Positions 1-7,836 of a DNA stretch of 51,051 bases are shown here, in pieces. Each line of letters begins with the position of its first letter. Position 1 is the stretch's first letter. The notes below the pieces were generated by a model, which was not told where the DNA came from, ran no database searches, and worked only from the letters and a program-made list of their open reading frames with translations. Made by a program: the position numbers and the translations under genes. Source of the stretch: Bacillota bacterium (lineage in GTDB: Bacteria; Bacillota; Clostridia; Oscillospirales; CAG-272); the NCBI GenBank assembly GCA_029219205.1, contig JAQXSY010000077.1, positions 1 through 51,051 on the forward strand. Reading direction: 5' to 3'.

Positions 1-66
1 CCTCCTATCCTTTTTGTGCTTGCGGTTGCCAGACCTCTTCACATTTTACCATAGGAGGGCTTTTTG
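1..66 (+). terminator. Possible long-loop terminator at left edge
   Basis: CCTCCTAT at 1-8 can pair with ATAGGAGG at 51-58, followed by GCTTTTTG. The 42-base loop is long, so this may be the end of a larger structured RNA or leader that begins outside the window. Confidence 0.25.
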
Positions 67-89
67 TTCAACGGCAAAAGCCTATACGG

Positions 90-113
90 AACCACCCGCT
101 TAGCGGGTGGTTT
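90..113. terminator. Strong 11-bp hairpin, terminator-like
   Basis: AACCACCCGCT (90-100) and AGCGGGTGGTT (102-112) are perfect complements around a single T, so the real loop opens a few pairs. It can act on either strand. No gene ends next to it inside the window, so it probably serves something to the left. Confidence 0.5.
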
Positions 114-130
114 CCTGATTACAAAAATAC

Positions 131-180
131 AGCAAACAGGCGGGACAGCCTTTTAAAAAGGATTGTCCCGCCTGTTTGCT
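131..180. terminator. Strong 17-bp hairpin, bidirectional terminator-like
   Basis: Bases 131-147 and 164-180 are perfect complements (AGCAAACAGGCGGGACA arm) with an AT-rich loop. There is no good U-run on either side, so termination efficiency is uncertain. Confidence 0.45.
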
Positions 181-438
181 GCCGTCACGCTTCTATAAGC
201 TTCTATAATTTGAAAAGAGGATTTTATTTTTTCAAAAATACTTTCCTCGGCGCGCGGAAAAAGCTGCGCCGGCTGATTTTTCTGCTTCGAACCGCACCTT
301 TTCATAAAAATGGAAACATCCGGAGCTCTTCCCTTCCGACCTTTTATCGGGACTATCCCCCGGAGCGGAATCTGCCGGTTTGGTGAGCCTTTTTCTGACA
401 AATTCACGTTTTTTTAACAAAATTTAATACAGATTTTC
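181..438. other. Non-coding stretch, nothing recognised
   Basis: No open frame here has a ribosome binding site or a recognisable product. Two overlapping minus-strand frames (153-407 and 232-420) run into the hairpin at 131-180 and look fortuitous. The whole gene-free stretch is 1-589. Confidence 0.5.
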
Positions 439-468
439 TTGACAAGACGGATAAAAAAGTGCTAAAAT
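439..468 (+). promoter_or_regulatory. Sigma-A promoter for the fliB-type gene
   Basis: TTGACA at 439-444, an 18-bp spacer and TAAAAT at 463-468. A transcript starting near 475 would have an untranslated leader of about 115 bases before the ATG at 590. Confidence 0.6.
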
Positions 469-589
469 TGCGATATTAAAAAACTGATTTGTCAAATTAC
501 ATACAAATTGATACGGAAAGGGTCCAGACTGCATTTTTTGTTTCATACATCTCCGATTCTACGAAACAGTTTGCATATTAATCATTAGT

Positions 590-1810
590 ATGAGTGGAAA
601 AATTAAATATCGCGTACCGGATTATTATCCTTCTTTTTCCTGCAAGTGCGGCGAATGCCGGCATACCTGCTGCCAACAATGGTGCATTACACTTTCTCTG
701 GAGGAATACGACCGCTTGCTCGGGCTTGAATGTTCGCCCGGGCTGAAACGCTCGCTCGATATTGCGGCGTATCCGCTTGAACGGCCGCAGAGAGAAAAAT
801 ATGCGTCAATGACAGAGCGGCCCGACGGCTTCTGCCGGCTTCTGTCGGACGACGGCTGGTGTATGCTTCAGCGCGAATGCGGAGAGGGAGCGCTTCCCTG
901 CGTATGTCGGCTGTACCCGAGATCTCCACGCACAAAATATTCAAACGAATGCTCCTGCTCGGCAGGCTGCGAGGCCGTTTCGGAAGCGCTATACCGTCAT
1001 TTAGGACCTTTGGACTTTGTTTTTGCGGAATACGATTACGGACTTCCCGCGGAACCTGCGGGCGAAATAACGGAGGACGAATACACAAAGGTTCGCGCCG
1101 TGTGCTTTGAAATTATGCGTGATGAAAAACGCGCGTGCGCAGAACGGCTGATTGATATCGGCAAATGTGTTTTTAATTATGCGTCCAAAAAGGATACCGA
1201 AAAGGCCGTTTCGCCTTCGCAAACGCGGAGCGCGGCTGCGGACAGCAGAAAAACTGAGATTCAGGCGCTGGAATTTCAGCGGCTTTTGAATGCCAAGTTC
1301 GGTAAAAAAAGCATTTCGCTCCGCGACTACTCAGACTATGCCGACGATATAATATTCTGCGGACAGGAAACGGAGCCCTCGGTCTGTGAGCAGTTTGAAT
1401 TTGAGGAAACCGTATATAAAAACAGGTCGTTTGCGCCGACAAAAAGCGAGCCGGTTGTCCGTTATGAAGCGGCAAAGGCACGGCTTGAGAGCGTTTATCC
1501 GAAAATTGACGTCTTTGCCGGACGGCTTCTGACAAATCATATGTTCTATACCGGCTTTCCGTTTTCGCTTTTCGGAGCGAACGCTCCGAAAAGGGCGTAT
1601 ATGTCGCTTTGTGCACTGTATGCTTTGCTCAGATTCGTATGGACGGGCTGTCTTTGCGGCGAAAACGGTGAAAATGAGCTTATCGACACGACCGCAGCGG
1701 TTTTTAGAATGGCTGAAAACTCTGCTTTTATCGAAAACGCTCCGCTTATTTTGCGCAAAGTCGGCGAGGATACCGAAGAAGCGCTTGAAAAAATTATATT
1801 TTATTTCTGA
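590..1810 (+). CDS. fliB: FliB-type lysine-N-methylase / YkgJ-like cysteine cluster protein
   Basis: The 406-residue product resembles proteins annotated as flagellin lysine-N-methylase (FliB), which methylate surface lysines on flagellin in Salmonella. The N-terminus carries the expected cysteine cluster (C18, C20, C23, C27, C28), followed by a second cysteine-rich stretch around residues 85-130 (CVCRLYPRSPRTK region), consistent with metal or Fe-S binding. The ATG at 590 has no obvious Shine-Dalgarno, but no better start is seen. It has its own promoter upstream and a terminator directly behind, so it is monocistronic. No flagellar gene is present in the window, so the target may not be flagellin. 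The family call is good; the substrate is unknown. Confidence 0.8.
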   Translation: MSGKIKYRVPDYYPSFSCKCGECRHTCCQQWCITLSLEEYDRLLGLECSPGLKRSLDIAAYPLERPQREKYASMTERPDGFCRLLSDDGWCMLQRECGEGALPCVCRLYPRSPRTKYSNECSCSAGCEAVSEALYRHLGPLDFVFAEYDYGLPAEPAGEITEDEYTKVRAVCFEIMRDEKRACAERLIDIGKCVFNYASKKDTEKAVSPSQTRSAAADSRKTEIQALEFQRLLNAKFGKKSISLRDYSDYADDIIFCGQETEPSVCEQFEFEETVYKNRSFAPTKSEPVVRYEAAKARLESVYPKIDVFAGRLLTNHMFYTGFPFSLFGANAPKRAYMSLCALYALLRFVWTGCLCGENGENELIDTTAAVFRMAENSAFIENAPLILRKVGEDTEEALEKIIFYF

Positions 1811-1814
1811 AAAA

Positions 1815-1856
1815 ACAAAAATCCCCCCGTATGATCCGACATGCGGGGGATTTTTA
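1815..1856 (+). terminator. Intrinsic terminator after fliB-type gene
   Basis: AAAAATCCCCCCGTATG pairs with CATGCGGGGGATTTTT just past the stop codon at 1810. It is A-rich before and T-rich after, so it can also end the convergent minus-strand ABC operon. Confidence 0.8.
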
Positions 1857-1889
1857 ACTCTGCATATAAAAAGATTTACGTCGTCAGGT

Positions 1890-2474
1890 TTACAAAGAAA
1901 TTACGGAGGCGTTTTCAAAGATATTTTCATCTCCGTCATGGGTTACAATTATTACGGTTTTGTCCGCGGCATATTTCTCCACAGCAGCCGCAGCCGCCGC
2001 TTTGCTTTCCGGATCAAGTCCCTTGAAAGGTTCGTCGAGAAGCACGACTCCGCAGTCTTTCAGACTTCCGTAGAGCAGCGTGCGGGCAAGCGCGGCGCGG
2101 CGCTTCATTCCGCCGGAAAGCTCTCCGGGCTTTTTTTTGCAGTCGTCTTCGTTAAGTCCCAGCTCTCCCAGCAGCTGCTCAGCAATTTTCTCAGAGCCTT
2201 TGGGCAAAACCGCGGTTACGTTTTTTTGGGCCGATATGTGCGAAAACAGCCGGTCCTCCTGGAACATTACCGCAATATTTCCGCCAGGCGTTAAGACTTT
2301 GCCAAAGTCAGGCTGCTCAAGCCCGGCAATCAGCCGCAGCAGCGTGGTTTTTCCCCGCCCGGATTTGCCCTTAAGAATTGTTATGCGTCCCCCGGCGAAA
2401 GTCAGGCTTATGTTGTCGAGTATCACGTCGCCGTTATAGCTCTTGGTTACTTCCGAAAGAATGACGTCGTTCAT
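1890..2474 (-). CDS. ABC transporter ATP-binding protein, NitT/TauT (SsuB/TauB) type
   Basis: This 194-residue ATPase powers the importer encoded with it. Walker A is GKSGRGKT (36-43), the Q-loop glutamine is in MFQED (Q72), the signature is LSGGM (119-123), Walker B is VVLLDEP (143-149) and the switch histidine is in VTHD (H179). It is shorter than usual SsuB/TauB proteins (about 240-260) and ends soon after the H-loop, which is seen in compact members of the family. It is the last gene of a minus-strand operon, 39 bases after the permease. The substrate cannot be read from this protein. Confidence 0.9.
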   Translation of the reverse strand: MNDVILSEVTKSYNGDVILDNISLTFAGGRITILKGKSGRGKTTLLRLIAGLEQPDFGKVLTPGGNIAVMFQEDRLFSHISAQKNVTAVLPKGSEKIAEQLLGELGLNEDDCKKKPGELSGGMKRRAALARTLLYGSLKDCGVVLLDEPFKGLDPESKAAAAAAVEKYAADKTVIIVTHDGDENIFENASVISL

Positions 2475-2513
2475 TTATTGTTTTCCGAATTTCCTTTCCG
2501 GCATATTTGTTTT

Positions 2514-3284
2514 TTACGTCTTTTGAGCGATTTTTTTAAGAACAAACGTCAGTATCCGTTCAAGTATCACGCTGAAAATAATAACAACGGCCGTCCAGGC
2601 AAACAGATCCGCAGTTTCAAGATACAGTTTTGATTCGTAAAGCTGTTTGCCTATTGAAAATTTCGGTGTACACAGCACCTCCGCCGCGATACCTGCTTTC
2701 CAGGCAAGCCCGAGCGACGTTATCGCCGACGACGCAAAAAACGGCGCTGCCGCAGGTATATACAGCAGTGCTGCGCGTCTGAATTTTCCGACGCCGAAGC
2801 ATTCGCAGACTTCACGGAGACCGGGCGATGCGGACATGAGCCCCGAATGTACGTTTTTCCAGACTACCGGCGTGACCATGAGAAATGCGATAAACGACGG
2901 AACGCTCGCGGCGCGTATCCATACGAGAGCGAGAATTATAAAGGAAGCGACCGGAGTTGTGCGTATGACCGTCATCAGCGGAGAAACAAGAGAGTTTGCG
3001 GCGCGGCTTATAAAGCTGATGCAGGCCGCCGCGGTTCCGAAAACAATTCCCGCCGAAAATCCGATGAGTATCCTCAGAAGAGACATAAACGCCGACTGCC
3101 AGAAGCTTACGTCGGCGCTCAGCTCCGCGAGCCGCACCGCCACCCTTGCGGGCGACGGCACAAGCAGCTCGCGGCCGACAACGATCGCCGCAATCCACCA
3201 GATTCCGATCCAGAAAGCGACTGCCGCCGCGGAGGAAAGAATTTTTAATGCCGGATTATTTTTCTTCAAGATAAATCGATTCAT
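2514..3284 (-). CDS. ABC transporter permease, NitT/TauT (SsuC/TauC) type
   Basis: A 256-residue membrane permease with about six hydrophobic segments. A BPD-transport EAA-type loop is visible (VCECFGVGKFRRAALLYIP), where the permease meets the ATPase. Family relatives import nitrate, sulfonates, taurine, bicarbonate or thiamine precursors. Its start overlaps the end of the binding-protein gene by 29 bases, which suggests translational coupling. The ATG at 3284 opens MNRFILKK, a short basic stretch before the first membrane segment. Confidence 0.9.
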   Translation of the reverse strand: MNRFILKKNNPALKILSSAAAVAFWIGIWWIAAIVVGRELLVPSPARVAVRLAELSADVSFWQSAFMSLLRILIGFSAGIVFGTAAACISFISRAANSLVSPLMTVIRTTPVASFIILALVWIRAASVPSFIAFLMVTPVVWKNVHSGLMSASPGLREVCECFGVGKFRRAALLYIPAAAPFFASSAITSLGLAWKAGIAAEVLCTPKFSIGKQLYESKLYLETADLFAWTAVVIIFSVILERILTFVLKKIAQKT

Positions 3285-4224
3285 TAGGCAGCTTTCCGCC
3301 GACCGAAGCGGGATTTGAATTGAAAAGTACGCTGAAGAAGCCGTTCAGCATCGTTTTCATCTCGTCGCCCCGAATGAGAACTATATTACAGTTCGGTATT
3401 GCCTTCTTAGCGAGCGCGGCCTTTGGCACGATACCGTAGGAGGCGATAAGCTCCGACGCCTCATCGAGGTTTTCGTTTACAAATTTAACCGAAGCCTCGT
3501 ACTGATCAAGCATTTTCTTAACGCTTTCCGGGTATTTTGACGCAAATTCGGAGGATACGACAACGCATCCCTGAACGAGCTTTCCGGAATTTTCAAGCTT
3601 ATCCCATTCCGCAGTCAGGTCAAGCGCGATACGAACGTCGGGGTTTGCGCTGAGAACCGTTGTTACGTTCGGCTCCGGAAGCATTCCGAGAACGACGTCG
3701 CCGCTTGACATGAGCGTTGCGACTTCCGCGTGTTCAGCCTTGAACTCAAGCACAACGTCATTGTCGGGGTCGATGCCGTTTGCTGTGAGAAGGTAACGGA
3801 GCGTATATTCCGGAGTTGAACCCTGACCTGTTGCGTAAATTGTTTTTCCGCGGAGGTCTTCAATCGAATGAATTGTATCGCCGGCTTCGAGCACGTACAG
3901 AACGCCCATTGTATTTACCGCGGCAATTTTGTACTGGCCCTCTGTCTTGTTGAATATTACGGCGGCAAGATTTACGGGGAGCGCGGCGGCGTCGAGCGAT
4001 CCGCTGATCAGCGCAGCGCGTATTTCGTCGGGCGATGAGAAAATTTCAAACGAATATTCCTTGCTTTCTTCGTTGTCCTTCATCATCTTCGCCATACCCA
4101 TTCCGGTCGGACCCTTAAGCGTGCCTATACGGAATGCATCAGGTTCGTCCTTGACTACCGAGCACGCGGAAAACGCGCCTATGGCGAGCACAGCCAGCAT
4201 AATAATTGCAATTAGTTTTTTCAT
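3256..4224 (-). CDS. ABC transporter substrate-binding lipoprotein, NitT/TauT type
   Basis: A 322-residue solute-binding protein of the NMT1/SsuA-like type. A lipoprotein signal is clear: basic start, hydrophobic core and AFSAC with lipidated C21. The mature part keeps family features such as RIGTLKGPTGMGMAKM near the start, LRGKTIYATGQGSTPEY in the middle and the PEPNV stretch near the hinge. It should sit outside the membrane and feed the permease encoded downstream. A ribosome binding site (GAAAGGAAA on the minus strand, about 4232-4240) lies inside the end of the regulator gene, only 4 bases away. Nothing near it names the ligand. Confidence 0.88.
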   Translation of the reverse strand: MKKLIAIIMLAVLAIGAFSACSVVKDEPDAFRIGTLKGPTGMGMAKMMKDNEESKEYSFEIFSSPDEIRAALISGSLDAAALPVNLAAVIFNKTEGQYKIAAVNTMGVLYVLEAGDTIHSIEDLRGKTIYATGQGSTPEYTLRYLLTANGIDPDNDVVLEFKAEHAEVATLMSSGDVVLGMLPEPNVTTVLSANPDVRIALDLTAEWDKLENSGKLVQGCVVVSSEFASKYPESVKKMLDQYEASVKFVNENLDEASELIASYGIVPKAALAKKAIPNCNIVLIRGDEMKTMLNGFFSVLFNSNPASVGGKLPNESIYLEEK

Positions 4225-4228
4225 TTGT

Positions 4229-4930
4229 TCAGTTTCCTTTCTTTATCATGGCTTTAAGTGAGCATTCGTTTTTTATAATAAATTCTTTTCCGCTTTTTTC
4301 GATTACTCCGTTCTCACGGAGCGTGTCCAAAGTGCGGTAAAGAGAAGCTCTTCCGATGTTAAGCGCTTTTGCGAGCGCGGACATACTTTCCAAACGGACT
4401 TTGCCGTTTTTGCTTTGTTCAAGCAAAAATCTCACGAGTTTTTGCTCGGCGTCGGGTGCGGTATAGGAAGCGATTCTCGAATTCAAAAACCTTATGCGGT
4501 CCGACAGAAATCCGATATAGCAAAGCGCAAATTTCGGCGAGGAGCGCACCAGTTTTTCGCAGAAGCCGTACGAAAAGAACAATGCGCCGACCTCTTTTTT
4601 TGTAATTATGTCCGTTACAAAGCTTCCGTCTCCGCCAAATAAAGTTGCGGCGCCGAACACGTCTCCCCTGCCGAGCTTTCTCAGAAGCGCGCGGCTGTTT
4701 CCGGAACGCGAGTAAACATTGGCTTCGCCCAAACAGATCAGACCGATTGACCGTGTCTCGGTTTTTACGGCTTCTCCGGGCAAAAAACCGCGGAGCGTGC
4801 AGTCCTCTCCCGAAAAAACGACTCCGCGGACTTTTCCGCAGCAGCCATCGCCTTTTTTTTCGGTTATTTCAATATTTCCGAAAAGCTCTGTCGGCGGAAT
4901 CGTTAAATTATCAATGTTTGAAAGGCTCAT
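4229..4930 (-). CDS. Crp/Fnr-family transcription regulator
   Basis: A 233-residue protein with an N-terminal cyclic-nucleotide-binding-like beta-roll (FLPGEAV, LGRGDVFGAATLF) and a C-terminal helix-turn-helix around residues 180-207 (MSALAKALNIGRASLYRTL). It is the first gene of the ABC importer operon, 4 bases before the binding protein, so it probably controls uptake and itself. Cysteines at 30, 31 and 44 are noted, but the FNR cluster pattern is not evident, so I do not claim iron-sulfur sensing. The start has a good ribosome binding site (AAAGGGAGG) and a consensus promoter with an adjacent palindrome. Confidence 0.88.
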   Translation of the reverse strand: MSLSNIDNLTIPPTELFGNIEITEKKGDGCCGKVRGVVFSGEDCTLRGFLPGEAVKTETRSIGLICLGEANVYSRSGNSRALLRKLGRGDVFGAATLFGGDGSFVTDIITKKEVGALFFSYGFCEKLVRSSPKFALCYIGFLSDRIRFLNSRIASYTAPDAEQKLVRFLLEQSKNGKVRLESMSALAKALNIGRASLYRTLDTLRENGVIEKSGKEFIIKNECSLKAMIKKGN

Positions 4931-4950
4931 AGGCGCCTCCCTTTAAAATG

Positions 4951-4966
4951 TGTATCATATGAGACA
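4951..4966. promoter_or_regulatory. Candidate Crp-type operator (palindrome)
   Basis: TGTATCATATGAGACA is symmetric at 7 of 8 positions per half site (TGTxTCA-TATGAxACA). It lies just downstream of the -10 box of the minus-strand regulator promoter, where bound protein would block transcription. Its size and position fit autoregulation by the adjacent Crp/Fnr-type protein; that link is inference. Confidence 0.5.
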
Positions 4967-4971
4967 ATTAT

Positions 4972-4999
4972 ATAATAACACAATTCTGAAAATTGTCAA
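4972..4999 (-). promoter_or_regulatory. Promoter of the regulator-ABC importer operon
   Basis: Read on the minus strand: TTGACA (4999-4994), a 16-bp spacer and TATTAT (4977-4972). It is back to back with the promoter of the gene at 5067. Confidence 0.75.
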
Positions 5000-5005
5000 T
5001 AGGAT

Positions 5006-5034
5006 TTGACAAAAACGATATACTGACTTATAAT
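5006..5034 (+). promoter_or_regulatory. Consensus sigma-A promoter for SGNH hydrolase/DMT pair
   Basis: TTGACA (5006-5011), exactly 17 bp, TATAAT (5029-5034): full consensus. Transcription would start near 5041. Confidence 0.85.
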
Positions 5035-5066
5035 AAAAAATACCATAAAGTAATAATCGAAAGGAT

Positions 5067-5876
5067 ATGTTACAGATTATGAACATTAACGATTACTTAG
5101 CCGAAAAAGATGAAAAACCATTTGACAGAATACCGTGTGACGGCGGCTTCTGTTCGATTTTCAGAACGATCGCCTGCGTCGGGGACAGCCTGTCGTCCGG
5201 AGAGTTTGAATCCATGGACGAAAACGGCAACAAAGGTTACCACGATATGTATGAATATTCGTGGGGACAGTATATTGCGCGCATGACCGGAGCCAAGGTA
5301 TACAATTTCTCTTCGGGCGGCATGAACGCAGCAGGATATGAGGAAAGATCTGCCCGTGACAACGGATATTGGGACACCGACAAGCTCTGTCAGGCGTATA
5401 TCATGGCGTTAGGGGTAAACGATATTATCAACAATGCCTTACCTCTCGGTTCAATCGACGACGTATGCTTTGAAGATTATACAAAGAACAAAAGGACCTT
5501 TGCCGGAAAGTATGCCGCAATTATCCAGCGCTACAAATTACTTCAGCCCGAAGCAAAATTTTTCCTTGTGACAATGCCGCGCGAAGAAGAAGTTGAGACC
5601 AACGGTAAGCGCGCCGCGCACGCCGGAGTGCTCTATGACCTTGCGGGAAAATTCAATAATACATACGTTATAGATCTTTATAAATACGGGCCGGTATACG
5701 ACGAAGAATTCCGCAGCAGATTTTACCTAGGCGGACACATGAATGCCATGGGATACGTGCTGACCGCAAAGATGATCGCCGGATATATTGACTACATTAT
5801 CAGAAAGAATCCGGATGATTTCAAGCAGGTGCCTTTTATCGGCAGTAAATACTGGTATCACGGCGTCAAGCGTTAA
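5067..5876 (+). CDS. SGNH/GDSL-family hydrolase
   Basis: A 269-residue cytoplasmic protein (no signal peptide) of the SGNH esterase/lipase fold. Block I is GDSLS with the nucleophile S41, block II is SSGG (about 83-85), block III is GVND with N118, and block V is GGHMN with H224. The aspartate usually three residues before the histidine is a leucine (L221), so the triad looks incomplete, though some family members work as a dyad. The natural substrate is probably an acyl or acetyl ester. The start is unsure: AAAGG (5060-5064) is only 2 bases from the ATG at 5067 but 14 from the next ATG at 5079. A DMT transporter gene follows 6 bases later. Confidence 0.8.
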   Translation: MLQIMNINDYLAEKDEKPFDRIPCDGGFCSIFRTIACVGDSLSSGEFESMDENGNKGYHDMYEYSWGQYIARMTGAKVYNFSSGGMNAAGYEERSARDNGYWDTDKLCQAYIMALGVNDIINNALPLGSIDDVCFEDYTKNKRTFAGKYAAIIQRYKLLQPEAKFFLVTMPREEEVETNGKRAAHAGVLYDLAGKFNNTYVIDLYKYGPVYDEEFRSRFYLGGHMNAMGYVLTAKMIAGYIDYIIRKNPDDFKQVPFIGSKYWYHGVKR

Positions 5877-5882
5877 ATTTTT

Positions 5883-6758
5883 ATGAACAGCACGCTACTG
5901 ATTTTCATAGCGATAACTGCTTTTACGCTTAACAGCGTCTGCACCAGGGCTTTTCAGACCCTGCTGCCGGACAGCAAAAAGCATATAAGCAGTTATCAGT
6001 CCCTGTTCTGCCTGTTTGCAGCAGTATGTTTTTTTGCAACCTCGTTTCCGCTGGAGGCGCCCCGGCTCGATACCGTTTTGTACGGCGTTGTATTCGGCAC
6101 GCTGTTCTTTCTAGTTGTTGTTTTTATGAGCAAGTGCTTTGAATGCGGGTCGATGGCGCTGACTTCGGTCGTTGTGAATATGAGCCTTGTCATTCCTGTG
6201 CTTTATTCGTATTTTTCGGCAGGCGAATCGGTAAAGGCGCTTCACATCGTCGGAATCGTTCTTTTCGCAGTCTCGTTTTCACTGTCTGCGTTTGACCGCA
6301 GCAAGCCGATTAAGGCCGGAGCAATATGGATGCTGTTTTTGATCGTTGCTTTTTTGGCAAACGGTTTCTGCGGCGTCGTTCAGAAGCATTATGCGGGTCA
6401 TTCTCCCAAACCTCAGATGCAGCTTCTTATGACCATCGCGTATTTTACCTCTTTTCTTCTGTACGCCGCGCTTGACTTATATAATCTGTCAAAAGGCAGA
6501 TTAAAATACAGCCGCCGGCAAAATTTAAAAACTGTTCTCATCGCGCTCGCTTCCGGCTTCGGAAGCTTCGGCGGCAACGCGCTCGTCGCATATCTCTGCG
6601 ACAAGGTCGAGGGCGCCGTCCTTTACCCCATGGTAAACGGAGGCTTCGCGCTTTTGTGCATGCTTTCGTCGTTTTTAATATTCAAAGAAAAGCCCGACGG
6701 AAAGAAGCTCGCCGCTGCCGGCACCGGACTTGTCGCGCTTGTAATACTCAGTATATAA
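5883..6758 (+). CDS. EamA/DMT-family transporter
   Basis: A 291-residue integral membrane protein with about ten hydrophobic segments arranged as two similar halves, as in drug/metabolite exporters of the EamA family. It starts in the membrane (MNSTLLIFIAITAF) and has the usual glycine-rich helix near the end of the second half (ASGFGSFGGNALVAYL). No strong ribosome binding site precedes the ATG. It starts 6 bases after the SGNH hydrolase stop, so coupling is likely and the pair may handle related compounds. The substrate is unknown. Confidence 0.8.
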   Translation: MNSTLLIFIAITAFTLNSVCTRAFQTLLPDSKKHISSYQSLFCLFAAVCFFATSFPLEAPRLDTVLYGVVFGTLFFLVVVFMSKCFECGSMALTSVVVNMSLVIPVLYSYFSAGESVKALHIVGIVLFAVSFSLSAFDRSKPIKAGAIWMLFLIVAFLANGFCGVVQKHYAGHSPKPQMQLLMTIAYFTSFLLYAALDLYNLSKGRLKYSRRQNLKTVLIALASGFGSFGGNALVAYLCDKVEGAVLYPMVNGGFALLCMLSSFLIFKEKPDGKKLAAAGTGLVALVILSI

Positions 6759-6815
6759 AACCGGCGGACTGCCTCATTTTTTGAAGCAGTCCGCCTGATT
6801 TTATTAAGCCGGTTT
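6758..6815. terminator. Bidirectional terminator between convergent genes
   Basis: GGCGGACTGC (6763-6772) pairs with GCAGTCCGCC (6785-6794), and outer AAACCGG/CCGGTTT arms extend the stem. It separates the DMT transporter from the convergent isomerase gene. Confidence 0.75.
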
Positions 6816-7673
6816 TCAGCCGAGCATTTCAATATATCTTTTCAGATTCCTGAGACCGATGGTAATTCCGTCGATATTGTCCTCAAGTCCTTCGAACTCA
6901 ATCGAAAGATATCCGTCGTATCCGCTTTTTTTCAGAACCGACAGCGACTGGAACACATGCGCTTCTCCGTGACCGATTATCGCTCCGCGGATATAGTTTC
7001 CGGCGCGCGTACAGAACCAACCGCCTCCCGGATTGATTTCCATACCGCTCTTCTTGTGAAAGTCCTTTACGTGAACATGCTTTGCATAAGGAGCCATGCG
7101 TCCGACCGCCATTGTAGGCTCTTCATCGGCACACAGGAAGTTTCCCAGATCAACCAGCGCCCCGAAGTTGGGATGAGCGACTGTGTTTATAAGCTTTTCC
7201 ACACGGACGGAATCCTGAGAGAAAAAGCCGTGGTTTTCGGTGCAGGTTACGATGCCTTTTTGTTCAGCGTATTTTGTAACCTCGCGGCAGCCTTCCGCAA
7301 GGCGCGGAAGCGCGTCGTCGTATCCGATTGAATAAGATCTTCCGGAAAAGCCCGACGATACGTCGTGACGCATGCATTTCGTACCGAGCGCGGCGGCTAT
7401 ATCGACAATTCCGCAAACCCTTTTTATCTCGTCCTTAAGAATTCCGTTCGAGCCGTTGAGAAAGTCCGCGCCCGTGCTGACGTTTGCAATCGGAAGTCCC
7501 TTTTCGGCAGCGTGCTCGCGCGCTTTTTTTGCCATTTCAATATCTCCGCCGAAGCATCCGGGGAGAATTTCGATTGCGTCGATGCCCAGCTCTGCGGTTT
7601 TGTCAATCAGTCCGAAAATACCGAGATCATTATTATAATGTCCGTAACTGTATGTACTTACGCAAGTTTTCAT
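6816..7673 (-). CDS. Sugar phosphate isomerase/epimerase (xylose isomerase-like TIM barrel)
   Basis: A 285-residue AP-endonuclease-2/IolE-type TIM barrel. Metal-site signatures are visible in order: CTENHG (Glu), ALVDLGNF (Asp), HVHVKDF (His) and SIEFEG (Glu). Such enzymes isomerise or epimerise sugars, inositols or hydroxypyruvate through a divalent metal. A ribosome binding site GAAAGGAAAC sits before the ATG. It is transcribed alone from a promoter that shares a perfect inverted repeat with the divergent pyrC operon. The exact sugar cannot be assigned. Confidence 0.82.
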   Translation of the reverse strand: MKTCVSTYSYGHYNNDLGIFGLIDKTAELGIDAIEILPGCFGGDIEMAKKAREHAAEKGLPIANVSTGADFLNGSNGILKDEIKRVCGIVDIAAALGTKCMRHDVSSGFSGRSYSIGYDDALPRLAEGCREVTKYAEQKGIVTCTENHGFFSQDSVRVEKLINTVAHPNFGALVDLGNFLCADEEPTMAVGRMAPYAKHVHVKDFHKKSGMEINPGGGWFCTRAGNYIRGAIIGHGEAHVFQSLSVLKKSGYDGYLSIEFEGLEDNIDGITIGLRNLKRYIEMLG

Positions 7674-7727
7674 TTCGATTGTTTCCTTTCGGCTTCTATA
7701 ATTAATTAATATTAAGAATCCAAATCG

Positions 7728-7756
7728 ATTATAACACGTACGAAATCAGTTTTCAA
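7728..7756 (-). promoter_or_regulatory. Promoter of the isomerase gene
   Basis: Minus strand: TTGAAA (7756-7751), a 17-bp spacer and TATAAT (7733-7728). Its -35 box lies inside the left arm of the inverted repeat 7751-7782. Confidence 0.8.
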
Positions 7757-7782
7757 GTGTAATTTTATATATACACTTGAAA
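7751..7782. promoter_or_regulatory. Perfect 11-bp inverted repeat spanning divergent -35 boxes
   Basis: TTTCAAGTGTA (7751-7761) and TACACTTGAAA (7772-7782) are exact reverse complements with a 10-bp AT-rich centre. Each outer end is the -35 box of one of the two divergent promoters. A dimeric regulator bound here would silence both. The binder is unknown; the winged-helix protein encoded at 7837 is the nearest candidate. Confidence 0.6.
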
Positions 7783-7805
7783 TTGCGGCGATAAAAGTAT
7801 ATAAT
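7777..7805 (+). promoter_or_regulatory. Promoter of the regulator-pyrC-pyrF-hprK operon
   Basis: TTGAAA (7777-7782), 17 bp, TATAAT (7800-7805). The -35 box is the right end of the inverted repeat. Confidence 0.8.
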
Positions 7806-7836
7806 TAAAAAAGAATTTTTAAGGAGGTCGAACGCG

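Noticed and set aside
90..180. IS element end
   Set aside because: The strong hairpins recall transposon termini, but no transposase frame or matching second end is seen in the window.
153..420. Two minus-strand frames in the left gene-free region
   Set aside because: They run into a 17-bp terminator-like hairpin, have no ribosome binding site and no recognisable product.
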